Shown here one piece after another: positions 20,276 to 31,178 of a stretch of 64,000 nucleotides of DNA (its first letter is position 1; each line of letters starts with the position of its first letter). Under the pieces are notes generated by a model. That model saw only the letters and a program-made list of their open reading frames with translations, made no database searches and had not been told where the DNA came from. Source of the stretch: Tigriopus japonicus. Taxonomy: Eukaryota; Arthropoda; Copepoda; Harpacticoida; Harpacticidae. Where the stretch lies: the NCBI GenBank assembly GCA_010645155.1, contig CM021319.1, positions 6,201,330 through 6,265,329 on the forward strand. The letters are read 5' to 3'. Position numbers and translations under genes: made by a program.

Positions 20276-23200
20276 CTATTCATCGTAGAGGGGCGTGGAA
20301 TCGACTCCTCCTCGAGGTGTGCGGGTTCCAGAGCCTCCTTGTCTCGGAGTCCGTTGAGGTTGGCTGGATTCATCGTATCGCGGGGTGCGGTTAGACGCCT
20401 CGTCGAATCGGGGCGTGGTACTTCCGGTGTAACCTGGAGAGCAACAAAAAAGCAGGACGTTATATGACAAATCCCATGCCTATCTTAAACCCAATCCCAC
20501 ACAATTACCTCTGGGTGTGGCGTTAGCCGGTGTTCTTCGACCTCCTTTGGCCCAGGCATCGCCGGCGGTGGCCCATGCGTCTTGTTCGCGACCTCCACGA
20601 GGCGGATGGCCTCCCATGGCCGGACTCTGACCACGACTGTAACCGCCATAGCCTCCGGAAGGACTGGGATATGGTGCGGGTCGACGACCTCCCGGCGTTC
20701 CACTGGGCGTGCCGTGAGGTGGACCACGACCGGGTGTGTAGCCGCCATGGGGCGGGGGCATGCCTTGTCTCGGCAAGGGTGGTTGTCGTCCACTTCGTGG
20801 CGTACCTCCTTGGGGAGTGTTGCCACTCGACCGATGAGGTGGACCGCCCACGGGCATTCCTGAGCGAGGCGTGTGACGAGGCGTGACAAAGGCTCCTGGT
20901 GTTTGATGCGGGGTCATGAACGGGGTCTGTCCACTGGGCGTGTAAGGTGTGCTCGCATTGTTTCCGAACCCGGGCGTGGGATTGAAAGGCGTGCCCGTGG
21001 CCAGACTCATGGCTCCAGGTGTGATACCGCCTCCGGGAGTCCCAGTCATGTTGTAAGGCGTGCGACTCGTGCTTCTGCCCGGAGTGCCGGGAATTGGGTC
21101 TCGGAAATGCTCTTTGAACCATTTCATTAGAGATGAGAGACTGTCAAAGTTCTGATGCCGAAACCGGAAGCCATCGGGCGTGACGGTGACAAATTCATGC
21201 CTGGCTTTGGTACGAGGAAGATAGGAGAGCATGAATTTGCCTGGGAACTCTTTGCTCGCCGAAAGGAAGTAATGGATCTTGGTGGGTGCTGCGCGTTTGT
21301 CTGCTTTCAGAATCTCTTCGGCCTTCTCGCGTTTGCCGCCGTCGGTATCTTTGTAATATTTGAACGAGAGGATGTCTCGGGCATGAGCGGCCATAGGATT
21401 GACGTGTCGAGCGATGATCTCGTCCAAGTCTTCAAATTCTTCGTTGCCGATCCACAATGACCGTCCCAAGGAAAATGCATTGTCTTTGCCTTCTTCTCTC
21501 ACATCAATGTGGTGGTAGATGTCATCTCCCACTTTCCACGTGACCGTGAGATGATCCTCGCCTTTACTGGACGGCCGAATGATCACGTCACCTTGGTCCA
21601 TATTGGCCATGAGTTTCTCGGCATCTTTGAAGCTAATGTTGTAGAAGCTGGGATGAACGATGACCCTCTTAATGTAGGTCTGCCTCAATTTCTGTTCCTT
21701 CTTCTTCGTCTCCTCTTCACAGTCGTTGCCTTCGGCACGCTTGTCGTAGTAGTCGTCCAGCCGAGGTTTCCATTCATTTTCTTTGTCCAATAGAGCGGAA
21801 GACTTGCAAATACACTCCACTGAGAATCGTTCAGGCTGGATCTTTGTGATTCGACAAAATATGTTCTGACCTTTGCGCACGCGCTCTTCCGGATTCAAGA
21901 CGTTGGAATCAGAAAGGTTCTTCATGGGGATGAATCCAGTCAACCCGTTGTCCAGACGAACCTTCACTCCAACAGCCTTGCCCGGACAGTTGTCGGCGTC
22001 TAAATGGTTCCACACCTCGGTCAACTCGGGAAAGTCATCTTGCCCGCAGAAAGGACAACGCCATAGGTTCTGGTCGCCCTTCACAGGGGCAGCTTGGTCC
22101 AGTTCTTCACCTTGAGGCTTTTTATATGCGAATGAGAATACCTGGGCTTGCAGTAGCTTGCCCACGAAAAAGGTTTGAGGCGTTTCCTTGGTGATCATAT
22201 TGAAGATTTCTTCCGAGTTGGGTGGGGTATAAGGATCTCGGAGATCTTTGTACATGTGCGTCAGTTCAGCTCTAATATCTTGGAGTGTGATCGATTTCTT
22301 GCCAAAGCCTTGTCGCTCCAACTCCTGAGCAAAAGCTTCCAAATCGAGTTCAGCGAGTTTTTCCGGCTCTTGTAGAATCTCCTCGAGCGCATTGGCGGGG
22401 TTGCCATCTTCTTCGTCGTATTCAAGCGCATCGACAGCCATCTTTCGAGCCCATTCGTAGGCCTCATTGTGAATTCGAGATCCGTCCAAGACTTCCACGT
22501 ATACTTCGGAGTCGCCCAAGCTTGAGGTGTCGATCTTTATAAATCCGGCGCAATTGATCAAGACCTTGGGGCCCATGTGACAGAGAGTGACCAGTTGTTG
22601 ACGGTTCTCCAACCGTTGCGAAGATTGGAGCTGTCTCAGCGTCTTGAGCAATGCAGCGGCTTTCCTCGGACCTAAGCCACCCACAAATTGAACTAGATTT
22701 CCCATATATGTGTGCGCAACGCATTCATTGATATCTACCCCGACCTCGTTGGTTCGATTGATGAATTCCACATTGAGAGCTTCCAAGAGCTCCTCTTCTG
22801 ACAACAGGTCTTGATACTTGTGGTATCTAAGGCAAAGAATTTCATTCTCAGGCCCGGTGAGTTGGGCAAACTCGGTCAGGGGATCTTGCATTCGTCGAGC
22901 CATAGACACGGCCTCGCGCAAAACTTCGGGATAATCTCGGAAATCTTGCTCAGCTCTTTGCGAGTTGGCAAACACTTTGGCCAGATGATCGTCCATGAGA
23001 AACACACCCACGTTAGGAAATTGAGCTTCGCCGTCTACCAGATCTTTGATCACGTCCTCCAAGTCCATCTTGATGCCGATGGCATTGCGATCCACAGCAC
23101 CCACCACAATACAATGAGGTCGTTTGGAGTGGATGAACCCTTTTAAGGCCTTCAAGTCTGATAGTTTTTCTTGGCTCTCCTTCTCTCTCCAGGAATTCTT

Positions 23201-26039
23201 GCGCTTCAGCAAATGATCTAGTTTGAGAATATCGACCACTTCTCCTTCGGTGCTCAAGGAAACTGCATAAGAAGCCACATCAGGATCATCTTTGTACATG
23301 ACAGCCATGACTCGACAACCGTGACTCGAGTCCCAATCATCCTCGTCTTCATCTTCAAAGGTCACCGAATATCGACCAACCTTGATCCAATCGTAGAGTT
23401 TATTTCGACAGGAGTGCAGAATTCCATCTTTGGCTTCTTTGGTCAGTTTGAGTCTCAGCTCTTTCCGAAGCATGGGGAAAATCATCCGCTTGAAGGCAAT
23501 TTCAACACACTGCCCACGAAGATTGTTCCATTCTTGCACCGATTTCGAATAGGCGTCGTACTTGAAGAGCTCTTTGGCTTCTTCCAAGAAGGTCTTGTTC
23601 CCCATAACCGAACATAGGTCTTGTCCCAACTCAATCGTCATAATTTTCTGCTCTTCAGCTTGCGTTAAGCGAATCCATTGATCATCTCTTAAATCTCTCA
23701 CCGGCTTGTCTTTCAGATACTTCATAGCATAGCAGTCGTGATCTTCATCAATGACCTTAACTCCCTTCTTTGTAGGTCGGGCCGTGATTGTGGCTCGCTC
23801 AAAGAAGGCATCACGTGTCACTTTTCTCACGAGGGGATCACGGGCAATCTGGGTGGCGACCAGATGTTTGGCAGCTTCCAAGATGTCTTGAGGATCGGAC
23901 ATCTTTTCATTCTTGAATTCTGCTGCCACTTCTAAAGGCTCGTTGGGCTCTTGCTCGACGTCGAAGCGTTGATATCCGTCGTGGAGATTGTGTCCAAATT
24001 GCTCGGCAGTCAAGCCGAATTTCTGAGCAATGCCCGTGATCTTGTACTTCTTACAGAGCGAGAACGCATCGTGACGCTTAGCTTGTTTCAAAGCCTCGAC
24101 ATCTTCCTCCATGTTCTCGTCGGGCTCAGCAGTTTCGGGTTCATCGTCTTCTTCTGGTTCAGAAGTAGCCTCATCATCGGTGACTTCGACCTCTTCTCCA
24201 TCTTCATTGGTAATGGTTTTGGTCTTGCGTTTCTTTTCCTTCTTTCGGTGTTTCTTGTTGAGTTTGTCTTCTTTTTTTCGTCGCTTCATGGTCTCTTGCA
24301 TGATCTCGATGTCACGGCCATAATAGAGCTTAAAGTGTTGATCCCGATCTTTATACTCTTCGAACGTTTCGACTTGATCTACTTTTTCAATGTCCTCATT
24401 GGAAATGAGCTTCACGTCATCGGAAAGAGGGGCTTCCGGGTCAGCCATGATGGTATCGCCCTGAAAGGCTTGCATCTTGATCATGAGATTGCGTAGGTTT
24501 CGCTTTCGCGTCTGGAGCTTGCACCAGAGTTCATCCATGTTGTAAACGCGCCACAAATCGTTGATCTTAAGCTCGGGCTGAACATACTCTTTGCGATAGA
24601 AGGCAATGAAAGGCACTTCCAGGAATTGTTGGCGCATGAAGTCGAGGGCCTTTTTGATTTTCTCCACCGTGCCAGGCTGTCGAGCCCAATTCTCACAATC
24701 ACTCCGAGAACAATGGGCTTGCATGGAAACACCGGGCTTGACGAACCCATACTTGAAGATCCACTCGGCTTCTCGATCCAATTCATCAGAATCGGGAGGT
24801 ACGGATGTGACGGGTGTGGCTCGAAGTTGCATCCGCTCGGGGATATCATTGTTTCGGATATCGTCATCCTCCTTGGTGAAGTGACGCAACTCAAGCTCGC
24901 GTGGTTCGTAGAGGTCAAAGATAGTCTTCGTGGCCTTCTTTTTGCGATCTTTCTTTCGTCGTGGCCGATCCAAATCCTCGTCATCCTCGTCGAGGTCTTC
25001 ATCTTCAGACTCGTAGTCCTCTTCGCCATATTGCTCGAACTCGTCATAGTCAAAGGCCACGCCGAAGATGTCTTCGGCCATTTGACGGGCTGAATCGTTG
25101 AAGAGATGCTGCTTTTTCTTCTTGCGATCGCGCTTGATGGGCTGTCCATCATCGCCCACGATGAAATCATCGACATCCTCGGATTCGTACCCGTCACCAT
25201 CGTCCATCCCGCCTCGCGATGCTTGATCGATATCGGGTAATTCGTCGTTGCTGCGAGAATCCGCAGGTCCCTCGTCGTCGTCGGAGGCATCGTCGATCTT
25301 GATGCGCTTGCGGTTCTTCTTGAACTTGAAACCCAAGTTCTCTTGCAACAGTTCCATGTCTTCTTCGTCGATATCTTGGTCGGATCGGGAGCGAGAACGT
25401 GAGCGGGATCGACGCCTTCGGTGTTTGTGTCGACTGCTCCGCCCACTACTGCTTTTGCGTACCCCATCCGAGTCCGAGCCATCATCGTCGTCCTCTTCTT
25501 CATCATCATCCTACACCCGGACAGACGGAAAAAAAGCATTAAAAACAAAACAAACAGAGCGAAATCTGTCTCCATAAAAGAGGGTCTAAACAATACTCTC
25601 GACTCAAGGCAGATTCCATCTAGAAATGATCATTCACATCCTTGTCCATGACTTCGTCAAGAGACGCCCAAAACGGAGTCCTTGACAATTGTTATGTCCG
25701 CGTTGTTTCCGCGGGTATATTACTCACCGCGATGAAGCCCTTCATTTCTTCCTTGGCCTTCTCCTCATCCTCGTCCTCATCTTCGTCGTCCTCATCGGAA
25801 GAGATCACGGCCGATTTCTTCTTCTTGAGCCCGCCTCCGCCGCCGCTCGATCCGGATTTCGATTGGGCCGGATTCTCGTCGTCTTCGTTAACATCGGAAC
25901 CGGATCGGGGTGAGCCCGAACGTGAGCGAGAAGGCGAACGCGACCCCGAAGCCGCCGAACCCGCCCGACTGCCTTCCGCATCCGAGCCCATCTCCTCGTC
26001 ATCGCTCACCATGGCCTCATTATCCACGAAATCCGACAT
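20276..26039 (-). CDS. SUPT6H: Transcription elongation factor SPT6
   Basis: Histone chaperone and elongation factor that travels with RNA polymerase II. Exons: 26039-25728, 25510-20509 and 20433-20276, giving 1823 residues, close to fly Spt6. The start MSDFVD and the KGFI motif just before intron 1 match the family. Domains in order are: an acidic N-terminus with basic patches (1-330); a core with the YqgF-like fold near 840; a helix-hairpin-helix near 1045 (FVGGLGPRKAAALL); an S1 domain near 1270-1300 (VRLDNGLTGFIPMKNL); a tandem SH2 domain from about 1385 (GDVIIRPSSKGEDHLTV); and a Thr-Pro/Gly-rich tail (1580-1823) with repeated TPG/TPR motifs. The last exon encodes only this low-complexity tail, ending TPLYDE. 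The introns are 217 and 75 bp. Confidence 0.97.
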
Positions 26040-27440
26040 CTTGGCGGCGGATCAAACTAGTCAACGTTGGTTTCGATCTCGGTAAACTCTATACGAGGCG
26101 ATGGGCGGGCCTCAGGATTGGCCCATGGACTTGGCGGTGTTGAACAGCCGCAAGCGGAGCGGATATGGCCGGAGCAAGAGGAAATCCGTACCCACGGTCG
26201 TTCAGGAAGGAAGATTTCAAGATTCGGTGGACTTCTTCTTCTTCTGTTCAACGTGAGAATCACGCACGTCGTTGTAGTACAGTCGCGTACTACGAGAATG
26301 AAATAACAGCACAGCATACATCAGCCACAGTGCTGCCAGATGTTTGGTAAAAAGTTTGCCATAAAAATGCTGGCCGTCGGCTGTTTATGGAAATGTTCTC
26401 AGATCTCGATAAAGTTGCAGTTGTTAAGAAGCAAAGACTAGCCAAGAATTTGATTAGAGGGGTAAGGTTACAAAACCTTAGAGGGTGGTGTAAGACGGAC
26501 AGTTCCTTCAAGTACAGGCTACTTCGTTAATCAGAGCCATTTTTCCAAGGTAACGTCCATTTTTGCTGGTTTGGAAATTTCACCGTAAATTCAATGTCAA
26601 CCATGAAAAAAGGCAAACTTCCTGGGCCAACCCAAAAATAAATCCCCCGTTGTCTTTGTGATTTTGGGCACTGTTTCAACTCGCAATCCTTGGCTTCGGC
26701 AACACTGACTAGCGGCTGTGGCAGCGAATCTAGGTGTTCTCCCCGCCGAGTAAGCTGATGCCGCCAGTCGCTCGAGAAAAAGAAGAGACCCAACCAGAAG
26801 AATGAGGCCGAGACACAGCTGCCATTAAATGCAGTGGGCTGATCTAGAAATCTCAAAGGGCAGCAGGCGTTATTTTGTTGTTGTTGTGAAGAAACAAACT
26901 GCTCAGTGTGACCTTTCGATGTGTTTTGGCGACCCACGGAGCGAAAAAATGTTGAACTTCTTTTTCAAATATTGCCCTCTTTTTCTCAATTTTAAACATT
27001 TCTGTGGAGGGAAACAAGATTTGACAGTTTTTCTGTTGGCAGACTTTCATAAATTAATGTTTGAAAGATGAGCTCATCATTGGCGGTTGAAAATTTACTT
27101 TTTTGGACGATATCTTTTTCATCCATGATTTTTTGGGTTCAAAGAATGTCCGAAGCAGGCAAAAAACATGAAAGGAACAAAATAATGAAGTTACCCAAGC
27201 ATGTATTTGCAGGCTTTTTCAACCTTATCTTCTAGTACCCTTAGAGTTTTGATTTTTCAAAGCAATATTTTCGGCTTCATTTCTTATCAAAGACAAATTC
27301 TGTTTTCTTTCAATTCAGGCGAAACGCTTCAACCTTTTATGGTTTACAGTGTGACTTAAATCTCTATTCAATTGCCGTTTTTCTTTATCAAAGATGATTT
27401 TAAACACACTCTCGGTTTCCCTTAGAAGGAAATGCACGGA
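26040..27440. other. Intergenic stretch between SPT6 and SSNA1
   Basis: Contains the SPT6 promoter side (26040 to about 26400) and AT-rich DNA. Open frames of up to 136 codons occur but lack family similarity or good starts. No repeat or RNA gene is recognised. Confidence 0.45.
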
Positions 27441-27446
27441 TTTATT
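27441..27446 (-). terminator. Poly(A) signal downstream of SSNA1
   Basis: TTTATT on the plus strand, about 205 bp after the SSNA1 stop. No AATAAA or ATTAAA lies between BET1 and SSNA1 or inside SSNA1 on the gene strand, so this may be the shared signal of both genes. Confidence 0.4.
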
Positions 27447-27650
27447 GTCAAAATAGAGTTACCCATATTTTACTTGCCTATTAATTTTCATGCCTTTTTT
27501 TGTGAAATCAAAAGCTAAAAAAGTCTAACCGTCCTGTTCAATTAATCACAACTAAGCCATGACTTGGCCATGTATTTTCAAAGAGTAAAAAACCATTTTG
27601 AAACGCAATCCTAATCGTCATCGTCGTCGTTGGTCAAACTACGATCATTA

Positions 27651-27989
27651 TCATCCTTGGGCATCATCACTCCGGTCCAGGGTTTGGGCGTCCCGTTTCA
27701 ACACATTAAGCAGCACTTGCGAGCTCTCCAGGATCTTGAGATAAGCTTGTTCGCTCTCAGCGATGGTGGCGTTGTACTTGGCCAAGGTGTCGTGTTTGCC
27801 CCGTAAACTCGTCTCCACCGAGTCCAACTCTTGACGGAGTTTCACCATCTGGGACTCCAATTGTCGCTTGACACTCTCTTCATCCTGGATCTGTTTCTGC
27901 AGCTTTTGACGTCGATGAGAGAGCTCTTCCAAACACTTGACCAGTTCATTATTGTAATTTTGGAGGGCCGCGCCCTGTTTCGTCGACAT
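27651..27989 (-). CDS. SSNA1: SSNA1 (NA14/DIP13) microtubule-associated coiled-coil protein
   Basis: Small centrosome/basal-body coiled-coil protein that self-assembles into fibrils and binds and branches microtubules. A single exon encodes 112 residues; human has 119. The N-terminal QGAALQNYNNELVKCLEEL is nearly identical to other SSNA1 proteins, and the conserved YLKILESSQVLLNVLKR is near the end. The whole length between is heptad-like coiled coil. The ATG is at 27989, only 50 bp after the BET1 stop codon on the same strand, with a pyrimidine tract and AAG in the gap. Confidence 0.95.
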   Translation of the reverse strand: MSTKQGAALQNYNNELVKCLEELSHRRQKLQKQIQDEESVKRQLESQMVKLRQELDSVETSLRGKHDTLAKYNATIAESEQAYLKILESSQVLLNVLKRDAQTLDRSDDAQG

Positions 27990-28039
27990 GGTGCGGATGA
28001 TTCAAGCTTAAAAAATGGATATATCTCTCTTTATAGAGG

Positions 28040-28369
28040 CTAAAGTCTCCACCAGAGCACAAAGAACACGAAGAGACAGAAGAGAAACAAGTAGAAGAGG
28101 TGATATCGCGAGCCACTTCGGGCCAATTTCAGGACGTTGTTAATGGATTTGCCGAGAAGGCCACTCGTCGAGTCGAACGTGTCGTCCACGTCACGTAAAT
28201 ACCGATTGTGCTCCCGAACTTCGGATCCGATGTCGATGGAGAGAGATTTCAGAGCCGTGATCTTGCCCTTGAGCTCATCTTCGCGATGGGCGTTATCTTC
28301 TTCCAGGGATTCGTGACCGGCAAAACCTCTCGATCCGTTGACTGTGTGGTGGCGATGCGAGCGATACAT
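28040..28369 (-). CDS. BET1: BET1-type Golgi/ER vesicle SNARE
   Basis: Qc-SNARE for ER-Golgi transport, with the C-terminus anchored in the membrane. A single exon encodes 109 residues from the ATG at 28369; human BET1 has 118. The SNARE helix occupies about residues 30-88, with KITALKSLSIDIGSEVREHN as the family-typical core and FDSTSGLLGKSI after it. A C-terminal hydrophobic anchor of about 19 residues (FYLFLFCLFVFFVLWW) ends in WWRL. The frame stays open 11 codons upstream to a stop, with no other ATG. It is the upstream partner of the BET1-SSNA1 pair. Confidence 0.93.
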   Translation of the reverse strand: MYRSHRHHTVNGSRGFAGHESLEEDNAHREDELKGKITALKSLSIDIGSEVREHNRYLRDVDDTFDSTSGLLGKSINNVLKLARSGSRYHLFYLFLFCLFVFFVLWWRL

Positions 28370-28608
28370 CCCACCATCCACTGATTGCGGCCCGATTTCC
28401 ACTCAGTTCATGTCTTTTGCTTATTCACTAGATAAACATTGAGTGAGCGATGATAACTGGAAAAGGTCCTTGAGGAATGAGAAATTCGTGGCGCTCTCTC
28501 AGTGTGACCAATTTAAGGCTGACGAAAAAGGCCCACATGGAATTTCATCAGCCTTGGAGTTAAAGATTAAAGAAGACAGATCAAATGATTGTTTTAAGTC
28601 AGTGTGTA

Positions 28609-28614
28609 TTTATT
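28609..28614 (-). terminator. Poly(A) signal of CDC6
   Basis: TTTATT on the plus strand (AATAAA on the gene strand), 86 bp after the CDC6 stop. It separates CDC6 from BET1. Confidence 0.5.
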
Positions 28615-28699
28615 TCAAAAGATTACTAGATACAATTAATGCAAGGCCGAGTATCGAGGATACTCGGAGAAGTAAGAAGGAACTAAGAGTCTTTTTTTA

Positions 28700-30199
28700 T
28701 CACCGAATCAGGCTCTTATCGTTGACGATGGCGCTCAAAAGAGCCTTGTCTTGCAAGGCTTGCTCGACTTCGTTGTCATCGATTCGCAAGGCGATCTTGG
28801 CTTCGCGAGTGGAAGTGCTCTTGGTCCGCTTCAACCCGACAAAGCCTCGCATCTCCAACATTTGACACATGGAAAACAGCTCGGACACATCCAACTGGGG
28901 GATTTGCCTTTTGACGCAAATACGGGCATAGGTCTCTTGCAATCGACCTATATTCACCTCCTTGGCCGTGCGGGTCAAGAGAAGCAAGGCTGACATGACA
29001 ATTTTATGCTGAAGTGGTAAATCCGACTGGTTATCTTGCAAGGAGGCGGTCACTCGAGACGAGTACACTTCATTGAAGATCTTGACCAAGCAGGGCACGT
29101 CAATATGCTGGTCCACGGCGTCAGATCCGGCTTGGAGGCGGCGTTTACGATTCTGAATCTCCGTCACTTCGATAGCCCTCCGACACACATCCAGGGCCTT
29201 GCGCACATCACCGGACACGGACGAGATCTTCTTGGCTAGAAATTTTAGAGCCATGGGCTTGATCAGACACGCCTCGTCATTGGTGTTCTCTTGATTGAGT
29301 CGATCCGAGAGGATTTGGAAGATCTCATCCGCATTGTAAGGCGGAAACGAAATCTGGATCGGCATCTCGGCCGCGTGAGTCTAAAGAATAAAGCAATACA
29401 CATTAAAAACTTAAACAGCATGATGACTAACGGCCAATAATACCTTGAGTCGCGGTAATATCCGATCCGTCATATCTAGGGCATTGGCAATGCCGATGAG
29501 AATCAGTTTGGATCCGGTCAAGTAAGGCCATTCGAACAATGAATACAAGATATCTTGGCCTTTGCTCTCGAGCTGGTCAATCTCATCCAAGACCAAGGTG
29601 TACTTTTGTTTCTGACACAAGGCTCGCTCGACCAGAATACGCGCCTCTCGCTGGTCTACTTGCACCCTCATTTGCTCGGCAATCTTGTCGTACACATCCC
29701 GGGGATGCTTCAGACTCATGCAATTGACCGCGAGAACGCGTCCCACCACGCCCTTGGGCTCTCGTGCCAAAAGATACTGAACGCACGCGGTTTTGCCCGT
29801 CCCAGGGGCGCCCGAGATGTATAACGATCGGGAGCTCTTCTGACGTCGCAACTGTTGGCAGAAGTCTTGAATGGACCGGATTTGAGCTTGACGTCCCACA
29901 ATGGCCACGGGCAAAGCCGTACTCAAGGCTCGCTTGGCTTGACCCGCGTCTTTGCTCGGAGTTCGTTCCGCCACCGGGGTGGCGATCTTGAAGGGGGATG
30001 ATAATGGGAGGCTTTTGACGGGTGAAGCTGGAGGAGTCAAGGTATTCGGGGCTTGAGACACCCCGAGGACGGTTTTTCGGGGCGACTCTTTCCGCGTTGG
30101 CGCCATAGAGACGTTTCCGACCTCTCGCATCGCGGGTTTGGCCAAGGCGGCCCTTCGAATGGCGGTGCAGGCCCGCACTCGCCGTTGAGGTCGGGGCAT
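28700..30199 (-). CDS. CDC6: Cell division control protein 6 (origin licensing AAA+ ATPase)
   Basis: Loads MCM2-7 onto ORC-bound origins with CDT1. Two exons, 30199-29444 and 29380-28700, give 478 residues; human CDC6 has 560. The intron is 63 bp and phase 0. Walker A GAPGTGKT is at 130-137 and Walker B VLDE at 203-206. IGIANALDMTDRILPRL and VSGDVRKALDVCRRAIE are diagnostic of CDC6 rather than ORC1. A winged-helix domain forms the C-terminus. The N-terminal tail is basic, with several Ser/Thr-Pro sites (near 39, 59, 68 and 80) and a KRAL cyclin-docking-like motif at 89-92, consistent with CDK control. The start is the ATG at 30199. An E2F-like site lies about 60 bp upstream. Confidence 0.96.
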
Positions 30200-30260
30200 C
30201 TTCTCGGCCAAACGGGATGAGCGAAAACTATTGGAAGGATGGAAGGAAAGAAGGCGTTGA

Positions 30261-30269
30261 TTCCCGCAA
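30261..30269 (-). promoter_or_regulatory. E2F-like site upstream of CDC6
   Basis: TTCCCGCAA at 30261-30269 lies 62 bp before the CDC6 ATG; with the preceding base, it matches seven of eight bases of TTTCCCGC. A second seven-of-eight match (TTTCCCGG) lies near 30349. CDC6 is a known E2F target in animals. Confidence 0.4.
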
Positions 30270-31178
30270 TTTCCAAAGTGACGGCTGTGAGAGAGCGTGA
30301 GTGCGTGCGTGTGACTACTCGGGAATCACTCGTGCGACTGAACTGTTTCCCGGTCCCTTTAATTTCGTCTTTGTCAAATTGAGGGTGACGAAAATGGGAG
30401 TAGGTTGAACAGTGAATGACTGAAACTCTCCGGAATTTGCAGTACTTTTTATAGTACTTAAAGACAAGAATGAAAATTTAGTTGTATCTAGTTTGTCGTT
30501 TGTTCGTCAAACCCGATGATGAAGGGTGGGTTCTTCTTGTTTAGGTGCTATTCAAAGCTTGGCTCTGGACACGGATGATCACCTTAAAGTCGATGTGTTT
30601 GTCATTGGCTGGGCCAGATCAGGGTCTTTCTTTTTCAAGTAGAAATTACAATTGTATTCCTAGGTACTTCAGAGACATTTGAGTCGCTTAAATATTGACA
30701 AATTCTTACTTTATTTGCGATGATTTATCACAATGAGATGCAAATATAACGACAGAGTACATAAAATATGCAAACCTATGGTTAGCACGACACGGCATTT
30801 CAGCGATCCCCCTGAAAAGGTGACCAATTGTAATCCCCAACACGCGCATTAAAAATGTTTCTCATGAATGGCAAGCTTTTTAAGCGTCTAAACTCACAAA
30901 CCTTCAATAAAATTCCATTTCTTTTGTATTTTCAGTGCCAAAATCATGGAGAATAATTTTTATTACTCGAAAACTTTAGACCACCACAATAAAATAAGCC
31001 GAGTCACGCTAATTCCACAGAAAGATTGCATTCAACATAAACATAAGCAAATGCCGTTGCCCACATACACGTACAACGTCGCTCGCTTCATCATCCATCA
31101 AGTCCTTCACTAGATTCCCGTCCCCGTCATCGATTACATTACCTTGATCACTCTTTCGTCCCGCCCTCTGACGTCCCA
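30270..31178. other. Divergent intergenic region between CDC6 and PRPF40
   Basis: About 0.9 kb of non-coding DNA between head-to-head genes. It should hold both promoters. No repeat or RNA gene is recognised. Confidence 0.45.

Noticed and set aside
26527..26937. 136-codon minus-strand open frame between SPT6 and SSNA1
   Set aside because: No family similarity, no good ATG context and no splice partners.
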